NCBI GenBank assembly: GCA_003427395.1 | Contig: BFEA01000005.1 | Location: forward strand, 7,171,034 to 7,235,033 | DNA from: Chara braunii | Taxonomy: Eukaryota; Streptophyta; Charophyceae; Charales; Characeae | Direction of reading: 5' to 3' | Length of the DNA: 64,000 bases | Part shown: piece by piece, positions 51,738-62,353 of the stretch | Position numbering within the stretch: position 1 is the stretch's first letter | Layout: each line of letters opens with the position of its first letter | Position numbers and translations under genes: made by a program | Notes under the pieces: generated by a model | What the model was told of the DNA's origin: nothing | Database searches by the model: none | The model's input: the letters and a program-made list of their open reading frames with translations, nothing else

Positions 51738-54389
51738 ATGGACGAAGGGACACAGCAGAGCGGTGGTATTTGGATGAGGAGAGGGTGCAGGACGAGGAGG
51801 ACTACTGGGGAGCAGCCAGGAGTAGGTTTCTCTTCAGAAAGTAATAACATGGCGAACGGCTTTGACAGCCACAGACAGAGGCAGCAAGCCTTCTTGTCCA
51901 TCTCCTCTCCACATCTTGTCCATCATTCTCGCCCTGACACTCCTGCTCTGCAATCCGACGATTTTCAATCTACGACTGCTGTTGAATCGGACGACGGCTT
52001 TCTGTTCCCTGCCCTTCAAGTGGGCGACAGCTTGGGACTGGATCATCATCACCATCATCACCATCATCATCATGATCATCACGATCATCATCAACATCAT
52101 CATCATCAACATCATCGGCATCATCGGCATCATCATCATCATCATCATGAGCAGCAGCAGCAGCAGCAGCAGCATCATCATGACCGGTCGCAATCTCGAC
52201 AGGATCGGTCTGGATCCCAACCAACATCCCACTGGCAAGCTCACGAGCGGAGGAGCGAAGCTGCGAATCAGCAGCAGCGGCAGGATCACCAGCATCAGAT
52301 CCCCACTTCCATTGGCACCACCGCTATCACTGCCACCATCCTCACGAACACTGAAGCTCGATCTCGACTGGATCAGTCTGGAACATCCCAGTGGCAAGCA
52401 CACGAGCGCATAAGTGAAGTTGGCAACCATCGGCAACAGCAGCATCTCCCTATCCCGAATGCCATCACCGCCGCAGCTGCCGCCTCCGCGTTTGCCAGTA
52501 CCGTGACCTCCCTGTCCATCATCATGAACAGCGACGCTACCACTCCATGTCCCACTAATCACCCACACCACCAGTCAACAGGAACAATTAGGCAGAATGA
52601 GCACACACCCGCCACGACCACCACGCACACCACCCCCACCCGCATCACCCCACACCCCACCACTACCACCAGCAGCAATAACAACAGCAGCAACAGCAGC
52701 ACCAACAGTGTCCAGAGCCCTGCCACGGAGAGAAGATCAAACACAGCCGGGTTCGAGTGCGTAGTCTGCTATGAAATGGCACACCATCCTATTCTATCCC
52801 GATGCGGCCATCTGTACTGCGACGGGTGTCTGGACACATGGCTTTCTCGAAAGCAATTTGCAAACTGCGTCCTTTGCCGAGATAATTCTCTTTGTGATGG
52901 GGCTATGGCTGCTGACGGGTGCGACGATGACGAGCCACCAGCACTGATCCGGCTGCGAAGCGATTACTATCCGTCGAGCCCGCAGCTTGAGTATTATTCC
53001 TGCCACGTGTGCATGCTCCCTGCACGTCGGCCAGTTGCAACCCGGTGTGGACATGTATACTGCTACCCTTGTGTACGAATTGTTGATTACACGCAGGCAG
53101 CTACTGCTACTGACACGTGTACTTCTCTTCTGCGTGACTACCGGTGTACGGGTTGTCGAGAGAGCGTCCGAAGGGGATGGCGGGCATTTGTGCCCATGTT
53201 CTCGTGCGGCGCGGTGCGCAGCAATTCTCAGGGCAATAATGGTGGTGGGGATGAGGAAGAACGACCTTTCCCGCCAGAAATGATGCCACGTAGACGGGCT
53301 GCTCCTCCTCCTCCTCCTCCTCCTCCTCCTCTTCTCAATCCCCATCATCATCATCATAATCACACAGGAGTGGTGGTGGTAGATGGCGACGTGGTGGCCA
53401 TGGACGGTCAGATCGATTTTGCGATTACTGATGACGCCTTTGACATCAGCACTCTGGAGGAGAGCCGAGCTATGCGACAGGCGCGACAAGAGGCATTCCA
53501 GCGCCTGCGCGAGACTGCAATGGTTGGACTCGCGGAGCTGATAGTTCCTCAAGATCCCAATGAGCCTCTGCCGGACGACGAGATCCCTTTTGTTATAACC
53601 TCCCACATGGAAAACTGTCTGCGCAGTATTGGCCGCCACGACCTCCTTGAACCCCCTCCTGTTGCCGCCAATCATTACAATAATTCCTCAATTCGTCTCC
53701 CAACTCCCCCTCTTCCTCCTTCTCTTCCTTCTCCTGCCTCTCTTCCCTCTCCTCCCTCGCCTCCCTCTCCTCCCTCTCCTCCCTCCCCTCCGTCTCCTCC
53801 CTCTCCTCCCTCTATTCTCTTTCTCTCCCTTTCTTCTTCTCCTCCTCGTCTATCTCCTTCTCCTTCTCGTCTGTCTCTGGATACGTCTCAGGATGTGGTT
53901 TGGGAGGAGAGTCTGGATGCAGCTCGGAGGGACTGGAGGGATGCATCGTGGCCGGATGCGGCTCGGGAGGACGTTTGGGAGCACGGTCGGGAAGAGGTTC
54001 GGGATGGGGCTTCGGGGGACAATTGGAATCACGGTTGGAATGAGAGCACACATGCTGGGATGGCATTGAGGAGGGCGGCACTGGGTGCAGCGAGGAGAGG
54101 GGTTGCTCTGACAATAGTTGCAGGGTCTGAGGTGGAGGCTGACGTGGCGAGGGGTCCATCGTTAGCAGCTCCAGAGCTTGGAGAGGAGGGAAGGAATACG
54201 CGAGATCGAGAAGCGACACGTGTCCTGCACACAGAGGAGGTGGTGGAGACTCCTCCACGGCAGCAGGAGAGTGCACCTGGTACTAGGCGCGCGCGCATGC
54301 GACGACCTCACAGCTCCTCCCTCCTTGGAGCACTCTCCGATATGGGGGATCATGAACCTCTGGCCAAACGCCAAAATCGCGACGGTTAA
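51738..54389 (+). CDS. Double RING-finger protein, 883 residues
   Basis: One uninterrupted frame. After a Ser/Thr-rich start come a His/Gln-rich block (about 103-147), a second Gln/His-rich part and a Thr/Asn/Ser-rich linker. RING 1 has C341, C344, C356, H358, C361, C364, C377 and C380. RING 2 has C422, C425, C437, H439, C442, C445, C470 and C473. Both are C3HC4 with C-G-H-x-Y-C, the form of zinc-binding E3 ubiquitin ligase domains. A poly-Pro run (about 522-532), an acidic helical region, an SPP repeat (about 668-692), and a basic tail (RRARMRRPH near 856) follow. No membrane segment or signal peptide is seen. The Met at 51738 follows a T-rich, purine-poor leader. It is probably a host gene acting in the nucleus or cytosol; its substrate is unknown. 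A single long exon also fits a retrocopy. Confidence 0.8.
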   Translation: MDEGTQQSGGIWMRRGCRTRRTTGEQPGVGFSSESNNMANGFDSHRQRQQAFLSISSPHLVHHSRPDTPALQSDDFQSTTAVESDDGFLFPALQVGDSLGLDHHHHHHHHHHDHHDHHQHHHHQHHRHHRHHHHHHHEQQQQQQQHHHDRSQSRQDRSGSQPTSHWQAHERRSEAANQQQRQDHQHQIPTSIGTTAITATILTNTEARSRLDQSGTSQWQAHERISEVGNHRQQQHLPIPNAITAAAAASAFASTVTSLSIIMNSDATTPCPTNHPHHQSTGTIRQNEHTPATTTTHTTPTRITPHPTTTTSSNNNSSNSSTNSVQSPATERRSNTAGFECVVCYEMAHHPILSRCGHLYCDGCLDTWLSRKQFANCVLCRDNSLCDGAMAADGCDDDEPPALIRLRSDYYPSSPQLEYYSCHVCMLPARRPVATRCGHVYCYPCVRIVDYTQAATATDTCTSLLRDYRCTGCRESVRRGWRAFVPMFSCGAVRSNSQGNNGGGDEEERPFPPEMMPRRRAAPPPPPPPPPLLNPHHHHHNHTGVVVVDGDVVAMDGQIDFAITDDAFDISTLEESRAMRQARQEAFQRLRETAMVGLAELIVPQDPNEPLPDDEIPFVITSHMENCLRSIGRHDLLEPPPVAANHYNNSSIRLPTPPLPPSLPSPASLPSPPSPPSPPSPPSPPSPPSPPSILFLSLSSSPPRLSPSPSRLSLDTSQDVVWEESLDAARRDWRDASWPDAAREDVWEHGREEVRDGASGDNWNHGWNESTHAGMALRRAALGAARRGVALTIVAGSEVEADVARGPSLAAPELGEEGRNTRDREATRVLHTEEVVETPPRQQESAPGTRRARMRRPHSSSLLGALSDMGDHEPLAKRQNRDG

Positions 54390-54559
54390 CTGTATCTGCG
54401 GCAATCGACCCACCAGTTCACAAAGGTATGAGACTGCTCCTCCAAGAAACGATGTTAAAAAAAAAAAAAGCAAAAAAGCATTGCTCCGCTCCTTCGGCCT
54501 TGGGACCATTTATTTATTTATTATTATTATTATTTTTTTAATGCGACATCCTGTGTAGT

Positions 54560-55620
54560 CCTGCAGCCTGGTGCTGGTGAGAGAACCAGCCAGGTCGAGG
54601 CTTTACTGATGGACGACTCCTTTCCATTGGTGGGAAGCTGCACCTGCTGGGATAACAAAACAATATTACAGCTCAATACAAATCATAGCAGATAGAGTGA
54701 CTGGGAGAATTACCCAGCTTGCCAATGCCAATCAGGCATGACTACAGGACCTCTCGGCCCCCATGGCCTGCCTGAAACTAGTGCTAAACTGATCCTGCTT
54801 ATTGAAGCAGAGGTTGCCTCTTAGTCCTCTATTATGCCAACCTGCTGGGGAGGTAACTCCGTCACCTCGTCCCACAGGTGCTTGGAGACTGCCAGATCGC
54901 CTTGCTCTGAGAATGTTACCCACTTGAAAGGTGAAGTCCACCCGCTCAACATTTTACCTCTGGCTATTTCGCGCATTAACTGGCAAATTATAAATAAAGT
55001 ATTTGAATTTGTTGCGAACGGCCGAGGGAGGCCAGGAATTACCTTTAAACCTTCTGTCTCCCTTTGCTATCCAGAGGACCCAGAACCCCAATACTCTAAA
55101 ACCTTTTGGCAATGCTGGCTAGTTGTCCTTGATCCTTACTGCCCAACATAATAAATTGTTTCGACCATCTCTGTTCTGGGCCGTAAGCGTATTGCCATAA
55201 ACTACTGACCCAATCCCAGAATCCTCTTGCCTCAAGGCATTCCCACCACAGATGACTGGAGTCTTCTAGAGACTCATGGGGGCACACTTCGCAGTTTGGT
55301 GAGATTACCATACCCTTGCTTGCACGCCATTCAGCGGTAGGAGCACTTGAGTGGAGATGAAGCCACTATAGACCTGCTACTGTGGCCTCCATTACCTGCA
55401 ACAACATTGTGATGAAACACTTCACCCAGGAAGTCTTAAAGGAAGTCCAATTAGACACATCATTCTTCATTCTCCAGCTGTACCAGGCGTTAGCCTGGAG
55501 AGTTGAGGCTCTGGAGCGAAGGGAATATCCACACTTGGATGAGTACTCCGAAATCAGAGTCTTGGACGAGGATGCTGATTCGTTCGTCAGGACCCAGCCT
55601 GTTCTTGGATGGTAAATTTT
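54560..55620 (-). pseudogene. 3' end of a LINE (non-LTR) retrotransposon
   Basis: On the minus strand the frame 55620-55096 has one stop (about 55363). It carries PTAEWRASKGMVISPNCEVC and, further on, SSHLWWECLEARGFWDWV, the C-x2-C...H-x4-C zinc-binding motif at the end of many LINE RT proteins (zf-RVT). Farther along, EQGDLAVSKHLWDEVTELPP-like sequence is readable to about 54800. RT catalytic motifs are absent, as expected for a 5'-truncated copy. Confidence 0.6.
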
Positions 55621-55756
55621 CAAATCTGTACTTTGTGTGACGGGGCTGAGGCAGAGCAGCGAGGTCGGGGAATAGAGAGGGAGGGAGGGAGAGCACACAC
55701 ACACACTCGCTCAACTCGACACGGACTCAACACGACTCGACGGACACGGACACAAA

Positions 55757-55795
55757 GTGGCAAAGTGGCAAAGTGGCAAAGTGGCAAAGTCGCAA
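55757..55795 (+). repeat. 8-bp tandem repeat AAAGTGGC
   Basis: Five successive AAAGTGGC units, the last reading AAAGTCGC. Confidence 0.9.
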
Positions 55796-56124
55796 TCTTG
55801 GTTCCGTACACAATGTCGCAGCAAGTCACACTGAAGCACAAGCACTGAGGCCGAAAACTGCGTCCCCAAACTCAGCTTGAGTCCAGTCTAAGTACCGGAC
55901 TCGAGTTGAGTCCGCGGGCAAAAGTGCAATTTGCCTCGGGGCTGAACTGAAAATCGAAGGTCTGAGCCTGGGCGCCAGAATGCCGGATGGAGCCAAGTAC
56001 GAAATCCGAAAGTGGCAGAGGCGGGATTGTAGAACGGGCGCCAACTGCAGAGGGCGCTAACAGTCAGGAATCGGAGATCAGAAACTCCAAAAAAATAGAA
56101 TAGCAGCCTGGCAGGTGGTACCCC

Positions 56125-56203
56125 GCGGACCAGGGATCGAGCCCTGGCTGGGTCCATAACACTATCCTCTCCCTCTGGAAGGCAACGTCCCGACTGCCAA
56201 AGA
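56125..56203 (-). other. tRNA-like sequence (possible SINE head)
   Basis: On the minus strand an A-box-like TGGCAGTCGGGACG (56186-56199) is followed about 40 bases later by a T arm CAGGG CTCGATC CCTGG (within 56130-56147). The spacing fits a tRNA-derived promoter, but the acceptor stem is not convincing. Confidence 0.3.
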
Positions 56204-56271
56204 CCCAATGAACAATTGTGAAGGATGGGACGGGGCCGATCACTGGTCAGAAAAGGAAAGGGGGAGTAATG

Positions 56272-56500
56272 CAAGTAGCAGGGTAATCCTATGGGGGTCC
56301 TACAGGGATAAGGGAATCAATGTTCAAGTAGCAGGATAATCCTATTGAGGTTCTACAGGAATGAGGGAATCAATGTTCAACTAGCAGGGTAATCCTATTG
56401 AGGTTCTACATGGATGAGGGAATCAATGTTCAAGTAACAGGGTAATCCTAGTGAGGTTCTACAAGTAACAGGGAGGTCCTATTGGTGTTCTACAAGGTTG
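56272..56500 (+). repeat. 53-bp minisatellite
   Basis: CAAGTAGCAGGGTAATCCTA starts units at 56272, 56325, 56378 and 56431 (with variants), then a shortened unit at 56462. Confidence 0.9.
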
Positions 56501-57187
56501 TAGGTTGTCGGGTTTGAGAAAGAAATTAAAAAAAAAACTGTTTGTTCAATGCTCAAGTTCTGGGGTGTCTGAGGGGTCTGGGAAAACAGCATCTCAGGTC
56601 TGTAACAAAGTGTGAAAAGCAAAGAAATGTCTTGAGGAAGGTCTTGGAGGGTGTCGCAGAAGTGGCGGTGAGGAAACAGTCTTCAGCAGTTCCGTGATGC
56701 AGATGGCGAGGACTTCAGCTTGATTGTCGCAGTAGCAGGTTGCGTCCGGTACATCTGATGATGAGGTCTGATCCGGATAGCAGGTCGCAGACTGATCTTG
56801 ATGTCCATGCCAGAGGTGCTGCTCCAGAAGTCTGCGAGTCCAAGGTGCCGGCCAAAGGGAACAGCATGGTGGCCAACCAGCTGTCTTATCTCCTCGTACT
56901 GAGCTGCAGCATGCCATCGTCCTCGTGCGCTTGCCATTAGATCCATTATCGCCGGCGATGCGCAGGGGCCACAAAGAGAATTTGGACAAGAGAGACAAGG
57001 ATGCGGCGGAGGACAGATGGGAGAACGGGGCAAGGCGGAGGCAAGGGCGGATGAGATAGTAGGGGGGGGGGGTCAAGAGGCAAGGGCTGCGCTGGGTACA
57101 GGGGTGTGTGTAGAGCAGGAATGCGGGGTTTTGCGGGGTCAAGGCGGGGTTTATGAAAGGGTTTAGGGTTTGAGTTATATTATGTAT

Positions 57188-57394
57188 CTAGGATATACGG
57201 TGAGCACGGTCGTAGGCGCAAACAAGTTTCATAGCATTCTTAAGGTTAGGAAGAGGTTCCCATGTGGATTCTTCGTGAGGGTATCCTGTCCATTTAACTT
57301 TGTATTTCGTGATTGGTTCCGGATGGTCTGATACTTGTGTGGTTCGTCGACCTATGATGGATTCGACTACGAATTTTGGGTCTGTGGGAAGCAT
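57188..57394 (-). pseudogene. Chromodomain of element E
   Basis: FVVESIIGRRTTQ, then TKYKVKWTGYPHEESTWEPL and NLKNAMKLV. The W-x-GYP and TWEPL landmarks are intact. It is separated from the integrase by a short frame change (57395-57440), where it would normally be the polyprotein's end. It targets integration to chromatin in chromoviruses. Confidence 0.85.
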
Positions 57395-57440
57395 GATCGG
57401 TAGTCTGGGGTAAGGGTGGTCAGCGAATTAGGGTGGGGAT

Positions 57441-58609
57441 TCATGATATTCTTTCAAGTATTCTACGTGGAAGACAGGGTGGGCACGACTCAATGCCAGG
57501 GGGGAGTTGGAGCTTGTAATTGACGGGGGAGGTTTGTTCAATGATGGGGAAGGGACCAAGCCATTTGTTCGAGAGTTTCTTGGACAAGCCGTGTTCGGGT
57601 TCAAAGCGTTTGGTGGAGAACCAAACTTTGTCCCCTATTTTGAATGATACGTCACGTCTATGTTTGTTAGTCTTGTTGGCTTGTTGTTCTTGTGTTCTTT
57701 CAAGGGCTTCGGTATCTTCTCTGAGGAGTCTGTTTATTGTTGCTACGCATTCATTGAGAGAAGGGCAGGGGGTGGAGGGGTTGAGTTGCGAGGGGAGCAC
57801 GAAGTCGGAGGGCAAGTGCGGATGATAGCGAAGGCCGAGGTAGAATGGAGACATGCCAGTGGAAGGACAGACAACATTGTTGTAGGCGATCTCGGCGGCG
57901 GTGAGCAACTGATCCCAATCGTGTTGATGTGGATGACAATACTTTCGCAGGATTCTTTGGAGAGTATCGTTCATCTTCTCAGTTTGTCCATCGGTCTGTG
58001 GGTGGAATGCAATGCTATACTTGAGCGTGGTTCCGTAGGCTTTAAAGAGGTGTTTCCAGAATTGCGAAAGGAAGCGAGGGTCACGGTCACTGATGATGTT
58101 CTCGGGGAGACCGTGGTGACGTGGGACATGGTCGAAGAAGAGAATGGCGAAGTCCTTGGCGTTGTGCGATGTGGTGCAAGGGGTGAAGTGGGCACGTTTA
58201 GTCAAGCGACAAACAATGACATAGATGCAATCATGTCCGCAGTCGGTCTTGGGGAGACCGCAAACGAAGTCCATGGAAATGGACTGCCACCGGTGGGTGG
58301 GGATCGACAATGATTGTAGTTTGCCGGGCTTGGCGCGGTTTGAGGAGTTGACGGCTTGACATGTGAGGTGTCCGCAGTCTTGGCGTCGTGATGCTCGGCC
58401 AAGAGCTGGGTACGGAGGCCACGTGCATCGAGGATGCAAAGTCGGCGAGTGCCTTTGGTGTCAATGTAAAGAAGTTTGTCGTGAAGGGAGTATTCGGGGA
58501 CCGAGTCGAGATCACGAAGTTTGTTGTAGATTGTTGAGAAATTCGGGCAAGAGAGGTAGCCTTGGGTGTAACGGTGGTGGAGCGATGGTAGGAGTTGGAT
58601 ATGAGTCAT
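57441..58609 (-). pseudogene. Integrase of element E
   Basis: A clean 332-codon frame (58439-57441) holds the catalytic DDE: SMDFVCGLP, IISDRDPRF and TDGQTEKMN, followed by the C-terminal domain (FKIGDKVWFSTKRF, LSNKWLGPFPI). Upstream in another frame the zinc domain is shortened: HHDAKTA runs almost directly into HLTCQAVNSSNR, so the spacing between the HH and CC pairs is lost. Integration by this protein is doubtful. Confidence 0.85.
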
Positions 58610-58689
58610 GGCGGCATAAACTTTCTCGGAGGGCCTGTGGTCGGGGCGTCGAGAGAGGGCGCCGGCAACGCGGTTGCTTTTGTCGGGGG

Positions 58690-59320
58690 TGTGGCAAATG
58701 GTGAATGTGAATTGGGCAAGAAAGTCTAACCAACGAGCTTGGCGGGGCGTGATGTGTTTTTTGGTGAGGATGGAGGAGATGATGGTGTTGTCTGTGCGGA
58801 TGGTGAAATATTGCTCGTTGAGGTACGGGCGCTAAACTTTGAGGGCGTGGATCACGGCGAGGAGTTCCTTCTCGTTGGAGGGGTAGTTCATCTCCGCGGG
58901 AAGGAGCTTCTTGCTAGCGAAGGCGATGGGGTACTCGTCGGGTGGAGCCTCGGGGTGGGTGGGGGAATCTTTGATGGAGGGGGTTTTAGAGGTGTCGCGA
59001 GGGAAGTGTTGGGATAGGACGGTTCCAAGGGTGAATTCGGATGCGTCAATGGTAACATAGAAATGTCGAGAGAGGTCGACGATCTTGAGGACGGGGGCCG
59101 TGGTGATGGTTTGTTTGAGGAGGTCGAAGGCGTTTTGGCGGCGGTCGTTCCAAGTGAAGGGTTCGTCCTTGCGGGTGAGTTCGTGGAGGGGGTATGAGAT
59201 GTTAGAGAAGTTACGGATAAAGGGGCGGTAGTAGTTGGCAGGACCCAGAAATGAGCGAAGTTGGAGTAGGTCTTGGGTGGTGGATACTCGATGAGGGCGG
59301 TGACCTTCGAGGGGTCCATG
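58690..59320 (-). pseudogene. RNase H and RT tail of element E
   Basis: On the minus strand, pieces in two frames give MDPSKVTALIEYPPPKTYS (RT thumb), VTIDASEFTLGTVLSQH (RNase H active-site region), KKLLPAEMNYPSNEKELLAV, and HTPDKSNRVAGALSRR (end of RNase H). A stop interrupts at about 58833. It continues the RT remnant across the deletion. Confidence 0.6.
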
Positions 59321-59321
59321 C

Positions 59322-60220
59322 CTATACCTTCAGCGGAGACGATGTGGCCAAGGTATTCAATGCTTGAAGCGGCAAAGGTGCATTTGTTGAGCTTGGCGTG
59401 TAGTTTTTGCTCTCTGAGGATAGAGAGAACTTGGCGGAGATGTTGAAGGTGGGACTTGGATTGATGAATCCTTTTTCAAGGAGTTCATTGAGTTGCCACT
59501 TTATTTCTTCGGCTTTCGGAACGGAGAGTTGGTACGGAGGGCGGCAAGGTGGAGAGTGACCGGGCTCCAAATCGATGGTGTGGGATACGCCACGATCCGG
59601 AGGTAATCTGGCGGGCAAGGACTCGGGGAAGACGTCCTTGAACTCGTTGAGGATGGAGGTGAGGGCGGGGTCGGAGGGGGGGGCTTGGTCGGGTTTGTTC
59701 GTTGGGAGCAAGTCCTTCGGATGGTCGCGATCAAGGACAAGGTAATAGTAGGTGGAGTCAGGGTACGTACAGCCATGTGAAGGAATTGGTGCGTGGTAAT
59801 GGAGCTTGGGGAGGGGGGATAGGAAATTAGGGAATGTCGTTAGTTGTGTTAGGGGGGTTGGTAAGGCCGGATGAAGTTGGGGTGGAACGAGTATGGCATG
59901 TAGTGGTCCAGCCACGGTGTTCCTAAAACGATGTCCCACATTAAGTGCATGACATCAAATGAGACATGACTGCGGAGGGTTCCGACAGTCATGGTGGTTT
60001 CGGGAACCGTGCGGTCTACACCAAGGGTGGCGGCGATGAATTTGAGGTGAAAGCGTGATGAGTTGGCGGTGGAGATAATGGTGTTGAGGCGGCGTTGTTC
60101 ATTGCCTAATCGGACAAGCCTATCGAGTCGGGCTTGTTCCTCAACAACATCAGAGAAGGTGACAAAGGATGGGTTTGGAAGGAGGGTTGCGGAACATGTG
60201 GCGGTGAGGGGGGGCGTCAA
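59322..60220 (-). pseudogene. Protease and truncated RT of element E
   Basis: 60220-59849 has DIVLGTPWLDHYMPYSF, the second protease landmark, but where D-S/T-G is expected the sequence reads TANSSRF, so the catalytic Asp appears lost. 59939-59322 has the linker to RT (FKDVFPESLPARLPPDRG, PYQLSVPKAEEIKWQLNELL, GFINPSPT). Directly after GFINPSP the sequence jumps, in the next frame, to HLQHLRQVLSILREQKLHA, so the fingers and palm with the catalytic Asp residues are deleted (about 59455). Confidence 0.8.
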
Positions 60221-60239
60221 GCGACGATGGTTGCGACGC

Positions 60240-62348
60240 TTAGGGGTCGCCCGGTGGGATGTGCGGCACCGGAGAGGGGTAAGGCAGACGTATTGTCGAT
60301 GCCAACTGGGTCACTGGTGGGGTGGGGATCGTCACCGATGGGATGGCGAGCAGACTAGTCGTTGATGCCGGGGCTGGTTCGTGGTGATCCTGGGGACTCT
60401 GTTCAAGTGGAGGAGGGACCGGCAGTGGTGGATGTGGAAGAGGCGTTTCGGGGGGCCGCGGACCTAGGTGTCTGATGAGTGAACTGTCTGGCATGTGGAC
60501 AGTTTGTTTGTTGATGTCCTAGTTGTCGGCACCGGAAACAACCACCCTTTGCTTGGAGGTAGGTTCGCTCCTCCGACGTGAGTTTCGTGAGACGGATTGG
60601 GTGGGTGTTTATGGGAGGACGGCTGGTGCGTTCTCTCTTTTCCATCTGCATAAGGTGGATGGCAGAGAGTTCGTCAGAGGAGAGCGAAGTGGTGTCGAGT
60701 GGGTCGCAGAGGGTGTCAGGGTCGGGGGTGGAGAACTCGTTCGAGGAGGCAGAGAGAGAGGTTTCGTCGGTGATGTTATGAAGAATCGTGGGCGGGGTGG
60801 GGCGGATGTGAGTCCGTCCTTGTACGGGGTGAGGAATTTGTCTCGGTGGATGGCGCGGTTGAAGAGGTTAAAGAGGGACATTGGGGGGTCGTGGATAAGG
60901 GAGGCGGCGAGGTCCTTGCGGCGTCCCCGTTTGAGGTGGGAGATGAATGCGGCATCGCTGACGTAGTCAAGGGGGATATGTTGCCACAACGCACGGACGT
61001 ATTGGACAAAACGGTCGGTTGGGCCGTTCTGTCGAAGGCGTCAGAGTTTCTCAAAGTAGTCACCGACCGTCTTATGTGGTCAGAATGTGCAAGTGATGAG
61101 TTTGGCCCACTGAAGGAAGGAATGGGGTTGATTGGCTCCATGGTGTTCTCCGGGACATGCACGGAACTGTCTCTTATACACATCTCCGGGACATGCACGG
61201 AATGCTTATGGCCGTCGGGTTTTCGGCCTCGCTTCTTCTGCTGGATGCAGTTTTTTTCGGGGCCGACACAAATTGAAATGACGATTTGGTCAAGTCATCC
61301 TTGACTTTTCTTTCCCCCCTTCTCTTTCTGGAGTGCGTGTCCGGTCATGTTCGCCAACACATAACCCCACAACGGATGCACGATTCTGCCAGACGTCCCG
61401 TAAACTTTTCACTCCCACACCGCGGCGTGATCTGAGTCGCTAGGCACAGAAGCTGCTTGGCCTTTTCTCTGTTTGTTTTGCCCCTTTTTGTTTTCTTTCT
61501 TTTTTTTTTTTACGGTTAGCTCGTTCGGTGTACCACCAACGAGCAGCGCCTTCCTGTAGCCTTGTGCTGGCAATAGGGAGCCAGTGTGTGACAGGGACGT
61601 TGTGGAGGGAGAAGGCATCGTATAGATTGCTGAGAAAGACCAAGACGTCCTTGTGGGGAAGGCCGGTGAAGGGGGGGATATCTGTTGACCGGAAGGATGG
61701 GGGAATGTTACCTGTTAAGGGTGTTGTGGTGGTGAGGGTGTTGAAATCAAGTTTGGGTGAGGAGGACGGTACCCGGGTGAAGTCGGTAGTGGGACTGGTT
61801 GGGAGGAGTGTGGACGGAGGAGGTATTGGGATAACGGGGAGCAAGGCGTGGGGGTGATCTGGGTATGGGTAGAAGTGATAGTGGATGAAGTCATGAGGGG
61901 TTTTGATTGGGAATGGTTGATGACTGTGTGACGGCAGGGGTTGTCGTCTTGGTGACAAAGGTGGAGGTAGTGGTGGATGAAGGCGGAGGTGTTGATGACG
62001 TGCTAGCGGAGAGGGGGGTGAATGTGGCGACGGGGTGATTGGTGTCGATGTGGAGGCGGAGGATGGGGAAATGGTGGTGGCACCTAAGGTGGGGGCGGGG
62101 GATGTGGTGGTGACGACTTGGATGGCGGGGGTGTGACTTTCAATGGTGGTCATGCGAGCAGAGATGGTGGAGACGGATGTTTTGATGTCGTTCATGGATG
62201 ACTGGAGAGATGTCATCATGCGGCAAAGAGCCGCGAGGTCGATGGCGACATTGGGTGCTGGTGTTTGCTCGCCTGCGAGGTTGCGGGCGATGCTGTCGAC
62301 GGAGTCGGAGCGGATGTCAGACATATCAATGCTGGATGATTGGGCCAT
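60240..62348 (-). pseudogene. gag: Gag of element E
   Basis: From the ATG at 62348 a 302-codon frame reads MAQSSSIDMSDIRSDSVDSI, a helical segment (LAALCRMMTSLQSSMNDI), then a long Pro/Ser/Thr-rich region and capsid-like GLPHKDVLVFLSNLYDAFSL. A T-rich tract at 61501-61513 marks a break. It resumes around 61198-60609 in two frames. A zinc knuckle GCFRCRQLGHQQTNCP lies near 60551-60506. The region contains a sequencing adapter at 61167-61185. It binds element RNA in related elements. Not intact. Confidence 0.75.
61167..61185 (+). other. Nextera transposase adapter left in the assembly
   Basis: CTGTCTCTTATACACATCT is the 19-bp Tn5 mosaic-end sequence used in Nextera libraries. The host sequence TCTCCGGGACATGCACGGAA occurs just before it (61147-61166) and again overlapping its end (61183-61202). 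Its minus-strand translation is the familiar MCIRDS. It is not biological. Confidence 0.97.
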
Positions 62349-62353
62349 GGTGG

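Larger units (their letters stand above)
57188..62348 (-). mobile_element. Chromovirus-type gypsy element E, RT core deleted
   Basis: On the minus strand: gag (62348-60240), protease region, RT start, an internal deletion, RNase H, integrase and chromodomain. No LTR pair was found. The 5' side stops at the gag ATG, where element F begins within about 6 bp. Element D is a relative, but not a copy. Confidence 0.85.

Noticed and set aside
51862-52413. Long plus- and minus-strand frames over the CAT repeats
   Set aside because: They are shadows of the His-codon repeat of the double-RING gene (for example Ile and Met runs).
60846-61304. 152-codon plus-strand frame with a repeated SGTCTE motif
   Set aside because: It is antisense to element E's gag and includes the Nextera adapter; the repeat is the duplicated junction.
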